Positions 1-9,493 of a stretch of 64,000 nt of DNA are shown here, piece by piece. Position numbers and translations under genes: made by a program. The notes beneath the pieces were generated by a model that searched no databases, was not told where the DNA came from, and saw only the letters and a list, made by a program, of their open reading frames with translations. This stretch comes from UBA6197 sp047638075 (GTDB lineage Bacteria > Pseudomonadota > Alphaproteobacteria > Rhodobacterales > Rhodobacteraceae), in assembly GCF_047638075.1 (NCBI RefSeq), contig NZ_JBLJBV010000099.1:41236-105235 (forward strand). Direction: 5' to 3'. The stretch's first letter is position 1. Every line of letters begins with the position of its first letter.

Positions 1-2
1 TC

Positions 3-851
3 AATAGCTATGGTATTGAACAGGCCGAAGGGTTTTTGCACTTTTTTGAAGGCTGGGTGATCTTTCTGGCCTGTGTCGGCATCTTGTTCATCATGGCAAT
101 TGTTTTGCAACGGCTGACGCCAAGCCCCAAATCCCTGTCGGAAACGATTGATCTGGATTTTGAGGGCTTTGGCGCACAGGCCGCGCGCATACTGGGGATT
201 GGCGCGTCAAAAGGGCTGGCCGCAGCGGCGCTGCTATCGGTTGCGGTGGCGGCAGCCTTCCTGCTGTTTCCTCCGACAGCGCGGGTTGTACCCGAGCGTG
301 ACCCCTTTGTGCTGTTCCCGCGAAATCTTGGCCCGTGGTCTGGCCTGCTGGAGCCGCTTGAACCCGCCGTTGAAAAGGTGCTGCGCGCCGATGATTATAT
401 CAATGCCAGCTACGCCAGCGCGGGCGAACCCGGATATGTCACCCTGTTTGTCGCCTATTACGACAAGCAGACCGAGGGGTCCGGTATCCACTCGCCCGAG
501 GTTTGCCTGCCCGTCGGCGGATGGGAAATATTCTCGCTTGATCCGCATAAGGTCAGCATTCCCGGCACTGTCTACGGTGATTTCATGGTCAACCGGGCGG
601 TCATTCAGAAGGGGCTGGACAGACAGCTGGTCTATTACTGGTTTGAGCAACGCGGTCGGCGGATGACAAATGACTATCTGGCAAAGGTCAGCGTGGTCTA
701 TGACAGCCTGACGCGGGGTCGTACCGATGGCGCGCTGGTGCGCTTTGCGCTGCCGATAAACCCCGGCGAATCCGAGTCCGACGCCGAGGCCCGGATGCAG
801 CGGTTCATGGCCCTCGCCTTGGCGCGCATGCCCCGGTTTGTGCCGGAATAG
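3..851 (+). CDS. Exosortase-EpsI fusion protein, C-terminal part (XrtD-like)
   Basis: This is the 3' part of a gene that begins before the window. The frame is open from the first bases. The first residues form the last transmembrane helix of an exosortase-type membrane protease, including the stretch EGWVIFLACVGILF. A second membrane helix follows (about window residues 65-82) and then an EpsI-type domain with the hallmark HSPEVCLPVGGW. Exosortases with a C-terminal EpsI domain are known in Rhodobacterales as XrtD, where they process VPLPA-CTERM surface proteins; which sorting signal this one reads is not visible here. The EpsI part is complete, ending in a TAG stop. The neighbours (rhomboid protease, glycosyltransferase, ManC) fit an extracellular polysaccharide or surface-protein locus. 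Confidence 0.8.
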   Translation, partial: NSYGIEQAEGFLHFFEGWVIFLACVGILFIMAIVLQRLTPSPKSLSETIDLDFEGFGAQAARILGIGASKGLAAAALLSVAVAAAFLLFPPTARVVPERDPFVLFPRNLGPWSGLLEPLEPAVEKVLRADDYINASYASAGEPGYVTLFVAYYDKQTEGSGIHSPEVCLPVGGWEIFSLDPHKVSIPGTVYGDFMVNRAVIQKGLDRQLVYYWFEQRGRRMTNDYLAKVSVVYDSLTRGRTDGALVRFALPINPGESESDAEARMQRFMALALARMPRFVPE

Positions 852-865
852 GCCCGCTTTTCGGA

Positions 866-1522
866 ATGTCGTTTACCGCCCCCCCTGCCAGCAGCAACGC
901 CGCAAAGGTGCTTTGGGCAGTTGCCGCCCTCTGCCTTATCATTGAGGCCGTGCTGCAAGCCGCCGATCACGGCCTGATCGGATCTGCCCGGTGGCGACAG
1001 CTTGCATGGCAATACGGTGCCTTTTGGGCAGGGCTGTTGCGTGATTGGCGCCCCAACTATGCCGCGCAGCCGGTGCTGATGTTTCTAAGCTATTCGGTGT
1101 TGCACGCCGGATTTTGGCATCTTGCGGGTAATATGGCGGCGCTCGCGGGGTTGGGGCCGATGATATTGGCGCGTGGGGTTGGGGCACGCGATGTACTGGT
1201 GTTATGGGTTTTATCAGCGATTGGCGGCGGGTTGGCCTTTGGCCTTTTGGCCGCCAGCCCGCAGCCGATGATCGGGGCTTCGGGGCCGCTGTTTGGCCTT
1301 GCGGGCGCCTGGAAGGCGTTTGAATGGCAAGCGGCGCGGCGCACCGGCGCAGCGCAATGGCCAATCACCCTTTGGGTGCTGGCACTGGCGCTTTTGAATC
1401 TGGTCCTATGGGCAGCTAACGACGGGTCACTGGCCTGGCAGACCCATCTTGGGGGGTTTGTGACGGGTTGGGCGTGGGCGCTTTGGTTTGCGGCGCGGCG
1501 CGGCGCTGACCGATCTTGCTGA
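866..1522 (+). CDS. Rhomboid-family intramembrane serine protease
   Basis: A 218-residue multi-pass membrane protein with the rhomboid signature. It has HAGFWHLAGN (about 80-89), the serine motif GASGPLFGLAG with the likely nucleophile Ser139, and the histidine motif THLGGFVTGW with His194. Rhomboids cleave substrate transmembrane helices inside the inner membrane. The gene starts 14 bp after the exosortase/EpsI gene and is probably co-transcribed with it. The link suggests paired protein-processing functions, as rhombosortases have, but no specific rhombosortase assignment can be made by eye. The ATG at 866 has only a weak ribosome site. Its last 107 bp overlap the convergent glycosyltransferase gene, so both strands are coding there. 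Confidence 0.82.
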   Translation: MSFTAPPASSNAAKVLWAVAALCLIIEAVLQAADHGLIGSARWRQLAWQYGAFWAGLLRDWRPNYAAQPVLMFLSYSVLHAGFWHLAGNMAALAGLGPMILARGVGARDVLVLWVLSAIGGGLAFGLLAASPQPMIGASGPLFGLAGAWKAFEWQAARRTGAAQWPITLWVLALALLNLVLWAANDGSLAWQTHLGGFVTGWAWALWFAARRGADRSC

Positions 1523-2723
1523 AGATCCGGTCGTAGGCGTCCAGCAATTTGGGCATCGAGTGATCCCACGAAAGCCACCCCAGCACCCTTTCACGGCCGA
1601 TCTTGCCCATCCGTTCCCGCAAGGCCGGGTCTTCGATCAACACCGCCAGTTTTTCCGCAAAATCCACCGGATCATTGGCGCGGGCATAAAGCGAGGCCCC
1701 TTCCGCCGACATCCGCCCCTCGGTCAGATCAAACTGCACCAGCGGTTTTTCCAAGGTCATGTATTCCATGACCTTGTTCATCGTCGAGATGTCGTTCATC
1801 GCGTTTTTCGGATCGGGTGAAACGCCGATATCTGCGGTATTCAGCACCGCCAACAATTCTTCGCCATAGAGCGGGCCGGTAAAGGTGAACCAGTCATCCA
1901 GCCCATGTGCGCGCACGTCACGCTTCACTTCCTCCAGATGCGGGCCAAAGCCGACGATGGCAAAATGCACGCCCCGATGCCCCAGGACATTGACCAGATG
2001 GTCAGCGGCGGCCACCAAAAGGTCCATCCCCTCTTGCTGGCCGATCACGCCGACATAACCCATCATTATGCCCGCGCCCTTCTTTAGCGCCGGGTCTGGC
2101 GGGCGGATTTCAAACTTTTCGACCTGCGGCGCCGAGCGTACAACAAACACGTCTTCCGGGTTCATCTTGCCGCGCCGAATGGCAATCTGGCGAAAGCTCT
2201 CATTCGTCGCGATTGACACAGAGGCACAGGCAAACGTCAGCCGTTCCCAGACCAGCATCACCCGGTACAGCAACCCCTTCTTGCCAAACTTCGCCTCAAA
2301 CAATTCCGGGCAGACATCGTGATGGTCAAATAGATAGCGCACCCCAAAAAGCCGATAACGCAGCGCCAACAGAAACACGAGGTCGGGCGGATTACAGCCA
2401 TGGATCACGTCAAACCCACGCTCGCGGCGCACGCGCCGGGCCAGCCGGAACATATGCCACAAAAAGTGCAGATATTCGCGCGCATAGGCAATGGCGCCGG
2501 CGTGGGCCTCGATCGGGGCGGGATAGCGGTAGATATGGACGCCTTCGATCACCTCATAAAGCGCGTTCCAGCCGCGCCCGGTGGGGCAAATCACGCTGAC
2601 CTCATAGCCATGCGCCACCAGTGTTGTCGCCTCAAGCCAGACCCGTCGATCCAGTGGCACGGGCAGGTTTTCAACCACGATCAGAATGCGGCGGCCTTCT
2701 TCGCCCTTGGTGTGATTATTCAT
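1416..2723 (-). CDS. Glycosyltransferase family 4 (WbuB-like)
   Basis: A 435-residue GT-B fold glycosyltransferase of the WbuB-like type found in polysaccharide loci. The N-terminal half opens with ILIVVENLPVPLDRRVW, typical of the family. The C-terminal half holds VGVIGQQEGMD and the sugar-nucleotide site around STMNKVMEYMTLEKP. It should transfer a sugar from a nucleotide donor to a lipid-linked or polysaccharide acceptor at the inner membrane. The ATG at 2723 (MNNHTKGEEG) is preferred over an upstream in-frame Met because the homologous domain begins right after it. The last ~35 residues are Pro/Thr/Gln/Arg-rich, look non-family, and are encoded antisense to the rhomboid gene. Donor and acceptor are not deducible. 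Confidence 0.85.
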   Translation of the reverse strand: MNNHTKGEEGRRILIVVENLPVPLDRRVWLEATTLVAHGYEVSVICPTGRGWNALYEVIEGVHIYRYPAPIEAHAGAIAYAREYLHFLWHMFRLARRVRRERGFDVIHGCNPPDLVFLLALRYRLFGVRYLFDHHDVCPELFEAKFGKKGLLYRVMLVWERLTFACASVSIATNESFRQIAIRRGKMNPEDVFVVRSAPQVEKFEIRPPDPALKKGAGIMMGYVGVIGQQEGMDLLVAAADHLVNVLGHRGVHFAIVGFGPHLEEVKRDVRAHGLDDWFTFTGPLYGEELLAVLNTADIGVSPDPKNAMNDISTMNKVMEYMTLEKPLVQFDLTEGRMSAEGASLYARANDPVDFAEKLAVLIEDPALRERMGKIGRERVLGWLSWDHSMPKLLDAYDRIFSKIGQRRAAPQTKAPTPNPSQTPQDGSARPVTRR

Positions 2724-2760
2724 CAGGCCCCCTCTGCGCCCTTCGCGTAACAGCAAACGA

Positions 2761-4182
2761 TCATTGCGCCGGGGCGCGGTTATAAATATCAGCGTAGCGC
2801 ACAATGTCATCTTCGCCCAGATAAGCGCCTGTCTGAACCTCAATCAAATACATCGGCACCTTGCCGGGGTTCTCCATACGATGAATCGCACCCAGCGGAA
2901 TATAGGCTGACTCATTTTCCGACAGCAGGCTTACATCGTCATTCACCGTGACACGCGCTGTGCCGCTGACCACGACCCAGTGTTCGGCCCGATGGACATG
3001 GCTTTGCAGACTTAACACACCGCCGGGCTTGACCATGATCCGTTTGACCTGAAACCGGTCGCGCAGACACAGCGTTTCATACCACCCCCAAGGGCGGTAG
3101 CAGCGCGGAAACTCGGATGCCTGCGCAACCGTGCCATGTTTCAGCACCTGCACCACTTGGCGTACGTCCTGCGCACGGTCCATATTGACGACCAAGACCG
3201 CATCACGCATCGCTACCGCCGCAATATTGTCGAGCCCCATACCGACCAAGTGCATGTTCTCATCTTCCGAACGCAGCAGTGTACGGGTGCAGTCAATTGC
3301 GGTGACATTGCCGCTACGCGCGACCTGATCGGTGCCCGTCGCCAGAAAGGCGTGCAGCGTATCCCAACTGCCAAGATCCAGCCAATCCGCCATGAACGGC
3401 ACCGCAACAACATTATCGGCCTTTTCCATGACGGCGTAATCAATCGAGATGGCTTCGGCCTGCGCATAGTCTTTTACGCCTAACCTGAAAAATCCCAGAT
3501 CATGCTCTCCGGCGGCCAAAGCCGCACGGCAGGGGGCGATCAAGTCAGCCGCATGCCTTTGGTAGGCGGCCAGAATATCACCCACGCGAAACAGATACAT
3601 GCCCGTATTCCAGAGGAAATTTTCGGACTTTATCATCTCTTTGGCGCTGTCGAGATCGGGTTTTTCGGAAAAACTGGCCAACGGGGTGGCGCAACCCTGC
3701 ATTGGGGGCTGTGTCAACTCCAGATAGCCGTAACCCGTTTCCGGTCGATCCGGGGTCACGCCAAAGGCTACCAGCATCCCCGCATTGGCAGCAACTTCGC
3801 CCGCCTGCACGGCAGCGTCGAAGGCTTCGTTTGAACGGATAAGATGATCCGAAGGCAGGACCAGCATCAGGTCATCCGGCACCCCTTCCAACTTTAGCGC
3901 GGCTGTCAAAATGGCGGGGCCGGTATCGAGGATGGTGGGCTCCAATATAACCTCAGCATCCATCACACCGATATCATTTGCCTGCTCTTGCGCCAAAAAG
4001 CGAAACACCTCATTCGTCAGGACAATCGGCGCCGCGTAACCGTGCCCTGATACGCGCTGCAATGTGTCTTGGTAGAGGCTTCGGTCACCCAGAAATGCGG
4101 CAAACTGCTTGGGAAATGCAGATCGGGAACTGGGCCAAAGCCGCGTTCCAGAACCGCCACAAAGAATAACAGGGTGAATCAT
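2761..4182 (-). CDS. manC: Mannose-1-phosphate guanylyltransferase / mannose-6-phosphate isomerase
   Basis: A 473-residue bifunctional type II enzyme that makes GDP-mannose, combining GTP:mannose-1-phosphate guanylyltransferase with phosphomannose isomerase. The N-terminus has the pyrophosphorylase loop GGSGTRLWP right after the start, and FSEKPD further on. The C-terminal ~120 residues form the cupin isomerase domain, with SLQSHVHRAEHWVVVSG and IPLGAIHRMENPG. Length is usual for CpsB/ManC. The ATG at 4182 has a GGAG ribosome site about 9 nt upstream; a longer in-frame start exists but is poorly supported. It lies 37 bp upstream of the glycosyltransferase on the same strand, so the two likely form a polysaccharide operon. 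Confidence 0.93.
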   Translation of the reverse strand: MIHPVILCGGSGTRLWPSSRSAFPKQFAAFLGDRSLYQDTLQRVSGHGYAAPIVLTNEVFRFLAQEQANDIGVMDAEVILEPTILDTGPAILTAALKLEGVPDDLMLVLPSDHLIRSNEAFDAAVQAGEVAANAGMLVAFGVTPDRPETGYGYLELTQPPMQGCATPLASFSEKPDLDSAKEMIKSENFLWNTGMYLFRVGDILAAYQRHAADLIAPCRAALAAGEHDLGFFRLGVKDYAQAEAISIDYAVMEKADNVVAVPFMADWLDLGSWDTLHAFLATGTDQVARSGNVTAIDCTRTLLRSEDENMHLVGMGLDNIAAVAMRDAVLVVNMDRAQDVRQVVQVLKHGTVAQASEFPRCYRPWGWYETLCLRDRFQVKRIMVKPGGVLSLQSHVHRAEHWVVVSGTARVTVNDDVSLLSENESAYIPLGAIHRMENPGKVPMYLIEVQTGAYLGEDDIVRYADIYNRAPAQ

Positions 4183-4557
4183 GACTGCTGCTCCGAATAA
4201 GGGCTTATCGATCACATAAAACTGCTGCCGCAAGGCACTATATTAAAAACATACATTGATTCCCGCACTTTAGAAAAGAAAAGAACCATCCCGTCAAGAA
4301 AGATCAATGGCGGCACGCAGACAATGCGACGTAAGCGCCCGGCCTCAAGAGTTGCCGTGCAAGTGCTATGGCTTAACCCGCCGTCGCCCAATAGGTATTG
4401 ACAATGCCTATTAGGCGGTGCTGAATAAACGCCTATTTACTCAATTGATTCCGCTGCAAAAAGCGCTGAGAAGCCCGGCTCGTCTGGCGGTCTTTTGGTG
4501 TGGGCAGCACTTAGTTCATTATGCTCTAGCCGCCACGCCCCGAGGAGGAGAGGATCA
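4183..4557. promoter_or_regulatory. Divergent intergenic region manC / ctaD
   Basis: A 375-bp gap between the divergent manC and ctaD genes. It has no convincing ORF. It carries an 11-bp-arm palindrome at 4390-4412, listed separately, and a further copy of the half-site (CGCCTATT) at 4430-4437. A TTGACA at 4398-4403 could be a -35 element for ctaD, but the matching -10 is weak. The ctaD ribosome site is strong, AGGAGGAGAGG just before the ATG. Confidence 0.5.
4390..4412. promoter_or_regulatory. Palindromic operator candidate upstream of ctaD
   Basis: AATAGGTATTG at 4390-4400 faces CAATGCCTATT at 4402-4412 across one central base, giving two 11-bp arms with a single mismatch. The repeat overlaps a TTGACA hexamer, and CGCCTATT recurs 18 bp further on. 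The geometry suits a dimeric transcription factor that represses or tunes ctaD, or manC. No known regulator motif is recognised. Confidence 0.5.
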
Positions 4558-6219
4558 ATGAGCCAAGCCACCGTCGATCACAACCCCGGCACGCGCGGCT
4601 TCTTTACGCGATGGTTCATGTCCACCAACCACAAGGATATCGGGGTTCTTTACATCTTTACCGCGGCCTTTATCGGGCTGATCGCGGCGCTGCTTTCGGT
4701 GTTCATGCGGCTGGAACTGATGGAGCCCGGCGTGCAGTACATGTGCGCCGAGGGATTTCGCTTTTGGCCCTCGGCCGCCGAGTGCACGCCCAACGGGCAT
4801 ATCTGGAACACCATCGTTACCTACCACGGCGTCCTGATGATGTTCTTTGTTGTGATTCCGGCCCTGTTCGGCGGTTTTGGAAACTATTTCATGCCGCTGA
4901 TGATCGGCGCACCGGATATGGCTTTTCCCCGGCTCAACAACCTTAGCTACTGGCTGTTTGTTGCTGGTGCCAGCATGGCTGTGGCATCGTTTTTTGCACC
5001 GGGTGGTGATGGGCAGCATGGGGCCGGCGTTGGCTGGACACTTTACGCACCGCTATCGGTTCATGATGGGGGCATGTCGATGGATCTGGCGATCTTTGCG
5101 ATTCATGCCTCGGGCGCAAGCTCGATCCTGGGCGCCATCAACATGATCACCACATTTCTTAACATGCGCGCCCCACGCATGACCCTTTTCAAGGCGCCGC
5201 TGTTTGCGTGGTCGATATTTGTCACCGCCTGGATGCTTTTGTTGGCGATGCCGGTGCTGGCGGGGGCAATCACCATGCTGCTGACAGATCGAAATTTCGG
5301 GACAACGTTCTTTGACCCCTCAGGCGGTGGCGACCCCCTGCTATACCAACATCTGTTCTGGTTTTTTGGCCATCCAGAGGTCTATATTGTTGTCTTGCCC
5401 GGCTTTGGCATCATCAGCCATGTGGTTGCGACATTCTCGAAAAAACCAATCTTTGGATATCTGCCGATGGTCGCCGCGCTGATCGCCATTGGCGGCCTTG
5501 GGTTTGTGGTCTGGGCGCATCACATGTTCACCACCGGCATGTCGATCACGCAGCAAAGTTTTTTCCAGGTCGCATCAGTAACCATCGCAGTGCCGACCGG
5601 TATCAAGATCTTCTCATGGCTGGCAACGATGTGGGGCGGCTCGATCGAGTTCAAGACACCGATGCTGTTTGCCTTTGGCTTCATCTTTCTGTTCACCGTA
5701 GGCGGCGTTACCGGGGTGGTACTGGCACAGGCCAGCGTCGACCGCGCCTATCACGACACCTACTATGTCGTGGCGCATTTCCACTATGTCATGAGTCTGG
5801 GGGCGGTATTCGCGTTGTTCGCGGGGCTGTATTACTGGTTCGCGAAAATGTCGGGGCGGCAGTATCCTGAATGGGCTGGAAAGGTGCATTTCTGGCTGTT
5901 CTTCATCGGTGCCAACCTCACTTTCTTTCCGCAGCATTTTCTGGGCCGTCAGGGTATGCCCCGGCGTTATATCGACTACCCCGAAGCATTTGCCTACTGG
6001 AATGAAATTTCAAGCTGGGGGGCGATTTTGTCATTTATCTCGTTGCTGTGGTTTATCGGGCTTGCCTCTTACGCCCTGTTTGCCGGCCAGCGGGAAACGC
6101 GCGCGAATTATTGGAACGACTACGCCGACACCCTGGAATGGACCTTACCAACCCCGCTACCAGAACACACATTCGAACAACTGCCCAAGCCGGAAGACTG
6201 GGACCATGGCCATGCCTGA
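4558..6219 (+). CDS. ctaD: Cytochrome c oxidase subunit I (aa3 type)
   Basis: A 553-residue, 12-helix haem-copper oxidase subunit that reduces O2 to water and pumps protons in the inner membrane. Visible ligands and motifs are VTYHGVLMM (haem a histidine), GHPEVYIVVLPGFG (CuB His and the cross-linked Tyr), AHHMF (CuB histidines) and VAHFHYVMS (haem a and a3 histidines). The start at 4558 (MSQATVDHN) is set by an AGGAGGAGAGG ribosome site a few bases upstream, so a possible start 63 bp earlier is unlikely. No coxB, coxC or ctaB genes are nearby. This is a stand-alone subunit I gene, as in Rhodobacter, whose partners lie elsewhere. Confidence 0.96.
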   Translation: MSQATVDHNPGTRGFFTRWFMSTNHKDIGVLYIFTAAFIGLIAALLSVFMRLELMEPGVQYMCAEGFRFWPSAAECTPNGHIWNTIVTYHGVLMMFFVVIPALFGGFGNYFMPLMIGAPDMAFPRLNNLSYWLFVAGASMAVASFFAPGGDGQHGAGVGWTLYAPLSVHDGGMSMDLAIFAIHASGASSILGAINMITTFLNMRAPRMTLFKAPLFAWSIFVTAWMLLLAMPVLAGAITMLLTDRNFGTTFFDPSGGGDPLLYQHLFWFFGHPEVYIVVLPGFGIISHVVATFSKKPIFGYLPMVAALIAIGGLGFVVWAHHMFTTGMSITQQSFFQVASVTIAVPTGIKIFSWLATMWGGSIEFKTPMLFAFGFIFLFTVGGVTGVVLAQASVDRAYHDTYYVVAHFHYVMSLGAVFALFAGLYYWFAKMSGRQYPEWAGKVHFWLFFIGANLTFFPQHFLGRQGMPRRYIDYPEAFAYWNEISSWGAILSFISLLWFIGLASYALFAGQRETRANYWNDYADTLEWTLPTPLPEHTFEQLPKPEDWDHGHA

Positions 6220-6405
6220 TCACGATCTTCAGGTGTAATTTTAAGTAGGGATCCTGAGGTCGAATTAAAATGGGCGTTCTAGTGGCTTGATTTATATTCA
6301 CCTTGGGTTAGGCTGAACAAAGGGAAGGCCTGCAATCGGCACGATAATTGCCACAAGTTTGCAAAACGTATCGTGCGACTGATTTCTGTCTCAGGGAGGA
6401 AGTTC
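6220..6405. promoter_or_regulatory. Intergenic region and probable promoter of the formate dehydrogenase operon
   Basis: A 186-bp gap, AT-richer than its flanks. It must hold the ctaD terminator and the fdhA promoter, though neither is sharply visible. At about 6283, TTGAT-TTAT-ATTCA resembles an FNR/FnrL box only in its left half. AGGGAGGA at 6393-6400 is the ribosome site for fdhA. Confidence 0.35.
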
Positions 6406-9400
6406 ATGAATATGGATCTATCAAGGCGAACCTTTTTGAAAGGCGTCGGCGCCGGTGTCGCGGGAACCGCGCTGGGGGCGTTCGGATTTGCGGGCGTTGA
6501 GACGGCCTATGCGGCAAACATCAAGGAATTCCGGCTGGTCAAAACCACCGAGGCACGCAGCACCTGCCCTTATTGCGCGGTTGCCTGCGGGATGATGGTG
6601 TTTGCCGCCGAAAGCAAAACCCACGCCGGCCGGATGGAAGTTGTCCATATCGAAGGCGATGTGGACAACCCGGTAAACCGCGGCACGCTTTGCCCGAAAG
6701 GCGCCGGCGCGCTGGACTACATCCGGTCACCTGCACGGGTAAAGGCACCGATGTATCGCAAGGCAGGTGCCAACGAATTCGAAGAGGTTACCTGGGATTT
6801 CGCCATGGAGCGGATCGCCACGCTGATGAAAGAGGATCGCGACGCGAACTTCATCGAAACCAACGGCGACGGCATCGCGGTGAACCGCTGGCCAACCATG
6901 GGCTTCCTCTCGGGCAGCTCATGCACTAACGAAACCGGCTGGATCACCTGGAAGGTCGCGCGCGGTCTGGGGATGCTCCAGATCGAGAATCAAGCAAGGA
7001 TTTGACACGGACCGACGGTGTCCAGTTTGGGCCCATCATTTGGTCGCGGTGCAATGACAAACAACTGGACGGATATCGGTAACGCCGATGTTGTCTGGGT
7101 CATGGGGGGTAATGCCGCCGAGGCGCATCCCTGTGGTTTCAAATGGGTTACTGAGGCAAAGGCCACACGCGGGGCCAAGCTGATGGTCTGTGACCCACGC
7201 TTTACCCGGACGGCGGCTGTGGCCGATCTTTACGCGCCGCTGCGTTCCGGCAGCGATATCGCCTTTTTGTCCGGCATCATCAACTATTTGTTGTCGAACG
7301 ATAAAATCCATACCGAATATGTGCGCAACTATACCAACGCCACCTATATCGTGAAGGATGAATTTGACTTCAACGAGGGTCTGTTCACCGGCTATGACGA
7401 GGACAAACGGGTCTATGACCGCTCGTCCTGGGAATATGTGCTGGGCGACGACGGCTTTGCGACGCGCGACATGACGATGCAGCACCCGCGCTGCGTCTAT
7501 CAACTGATGAAGGCACATTTTGCCACCTACACGCCCGATGTCGTGCAGCGTGTTTCCGGCACTCCGCCCGAAAAGTTCCTGAAAGTGGCCGAATTGGCAG
7601 CCTCTACTGCCAATGGCGAGCGGTCGATGACCATCATGTATGCCTTGGGCTGGACCCAGCATTCGCACGGATCGCAAAACATCCGGTCAGCGGCGATGAT
7701 CCAGCTTTTGCTGGGCAACATCGGCGTTCCGGGGGGCGGCATCAACGCGTTGCGCGGCCATTCAAACGTGCAGGGCATCACCGATATCGGCACTCTTACG
7801 GCCTCTTTGCCCGGCTATCTGGCAATGCCTACCGATAAGGAACCCACGCTTGAGGCGCATCTGGCAAAGCGGACGTTTACGCCGCTTCAGGAAAACCAGA
7901 TCAGCTACTGGCAGAATTACGGCAAGTTCTACGTCAGCTTCCTGAAGGGGATGTACGGCAAGAACGCGACGCCCCAAAACCAATTCGGTTATAACTGGCT
8001 GCCCAAGCTGGATGTGGCCTATGACGCGCTGAAAATGTTTGACGTCATGCATCAGGGCAAAACCACGGGCCTGTTGTGCCAAGGGTTCAACCCGCTGATG
8101 TCAATCGCCTATTCGGGCAAGACGATAGCGGCCCTGTCCAAGCTGAAATTCCTGGTCAGCATGGACCCGATCGAAACCGACACCGCCTATTTCTGGCAAA
8201 ACCACGGCGAGTTCAACAACGTCGATACCGCCAGCATCCAGACCGAAGTCTTCATGCTGCCCGTCACCTCTTTCGTGGAAGAAGACGGCAGCCTGACCAA
8301 CTCCAGCCGGAATATCCAATGGAAATGGCAGGCGGCGGACCCCTACTTCGACTCGCGCCGTGATATCGACATCCTTGCAGATCTGTTCTGGCGGATCCGC
8401 AATATGTACGAAGCAGACGGCGGCACCGCCCCCGACCCGATCACCAAGATCGACTGGAGCTATGCCGACCCGATGGCCCCAACCTCGGATGAGATCCTGA
8501 GGGAGTTGAACGGCCGCGCGCTGACAGATCTGCGCGATGCCGAAGGCAAGGTGACCCGCAAGGCAGGCGAACAGCTGGCCAGTTTTGGTGAAATGCGCGA
8601 TGACGGGTCAACCGATGGCGTGCAGTGGATCTATACCGGCGTCTACAGCCCGGAAGGAAACCTGTCGCAACGGCGTGACAACTCTGACCCGTCGGGGATG
8701 AATGTCTATGGCAGCTGGGGCTTTTGCTGGCCTGCCAACCGGCGCATCCTTTATAACCGCGCCTCTGCCGACCCATCCGGAAAGCCATGGAGCGAAGGCA
8801 AGAAATATGTCTTCTGGGATGGTCAGCGCTGGGGCGGTGCCGATGTGCCGGACTTCCCCACAGGTAACGCACCGTCACGCGGGACCGGCCCTTTCATCAT
8901 GACGACAGAAGGCGTGTCGCGCCTGTTTGCGCGCACGATGATGGCCGAAGGCCCGTTCCCGGTGCACTATGAGCCGTTTGAATCACCGATCAAGAACCCC
9001 TTGTTCCCGGCAATTCGGGGCAACCCGGTGGCACGGGTATTTGACAACGATATGGAAATTTTCGGCAGTGCCGACGAATTCCCCATCGTTGCCACAACCT
9101 ACCGCCTGACCGAACATTTCCACTACTGGACCAAGACCGTTCACATGAACGCCGTGGTGCAGCCCGAATTCTTCGTGGAAATGTCCGAGGCCCTTGCCCA
9201 AGAACGTGGCATCAAACCGGGCCAGATGGTTCGCGTCCGGTCCCACCGGGGCGAGGTCAAGGGCAAGGCGATGATCACCAAGCGGCTGAAACCGCTGCAA
9301 GTGGATGGGAGGACACTGCACTATGTCGGGCTACCGCTGCATTGGGGGTTCATTGGGCAGGCGAAAAAGGCCTCTCCGATCAACTCGCTGACGCCGCCTG

Positions 9401-9480
9401 TGGGGGATGCCAACGCCCAGACGCCGGAATTCAAGGCGTTCCTGGTGGATGTTACCCCACTGTCTGACACGGTCGCATGA
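6406..9480 (+). CDS. Formate dehydrogenase alpha subunit, selenocysteine-containing (FdnG/FdoG type)
   Basis: A molybdenum/tungsten bis-MGD formate dehydrogenase catalytic subunit of 1024 residues when the in-frame TGA at 7003-7005 is read as selenocysteine (residue 200). The context is NQARI-Sec-HGPTV, the conserved active-site position of FdnG/FdoG enzymes. The N-terminus is a twin-arginine signal (SRRTFLKG, residues 6-13), so the enzyme faces the periplasm. A [4Fe-4S] site follows at Cys54, Cys57, Cys61 and Cys96. Start: ATG at 6406 after AGGGAGGA. The TGA is not a nonsense mutation: reading frame and homology continue straight through it, a SECIS-like hairpin follows, and selA, selB and tRNA-Sec lie in the same locus. 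It oxidises formate to CO2 and passes electrons to the beta and gamma subunits. Automated annotation would split it into two ORFs. Confidence 0.95.
7003..7034 (+). promoter_or_regulatory. UGA(Sec) codon and candidate SECIS hairpin
   Basis: The TGA at 7003-7005 is followed after exactly 11 nt by a 17-nt element starting GGTGTCC at 7017. It can fold with GG/CC outside and CCA (7022-7024) pairing with TGG (7028-7030). The loop contains GU, the feature SelB recognises in the E. coli fdhF element. The 11-nt spacing also matches that element. An alternative pairing, GACAC (7004-7008) with GTGTC (7018-7022), is possible. The fold was drawn by eye. Confidence 0.7.
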
Positions 9481-9493
9481 GGGAGGATGAGAG

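Noticed and set aside
2724..2843. 40-residue N-terminal extension of the glycosyltransferase
   Set aside because: Composition is Arg-rich and it overlaps the 3' end of manC; the family domain begins at the later Met.
6283..6297. FNR/FnrL box in front of fdhA
   Set aside because: Only the left half (TTGAT) matches; the right half has two wrong bases.
7003..7005. In-frame TGA as a nonsense mutation making the FDH gene a pseudogene
   Set aside because: Position, SECIS-like hairpin and adjacent selA, selB and tRNA-Sec show selenocysteine recoding.
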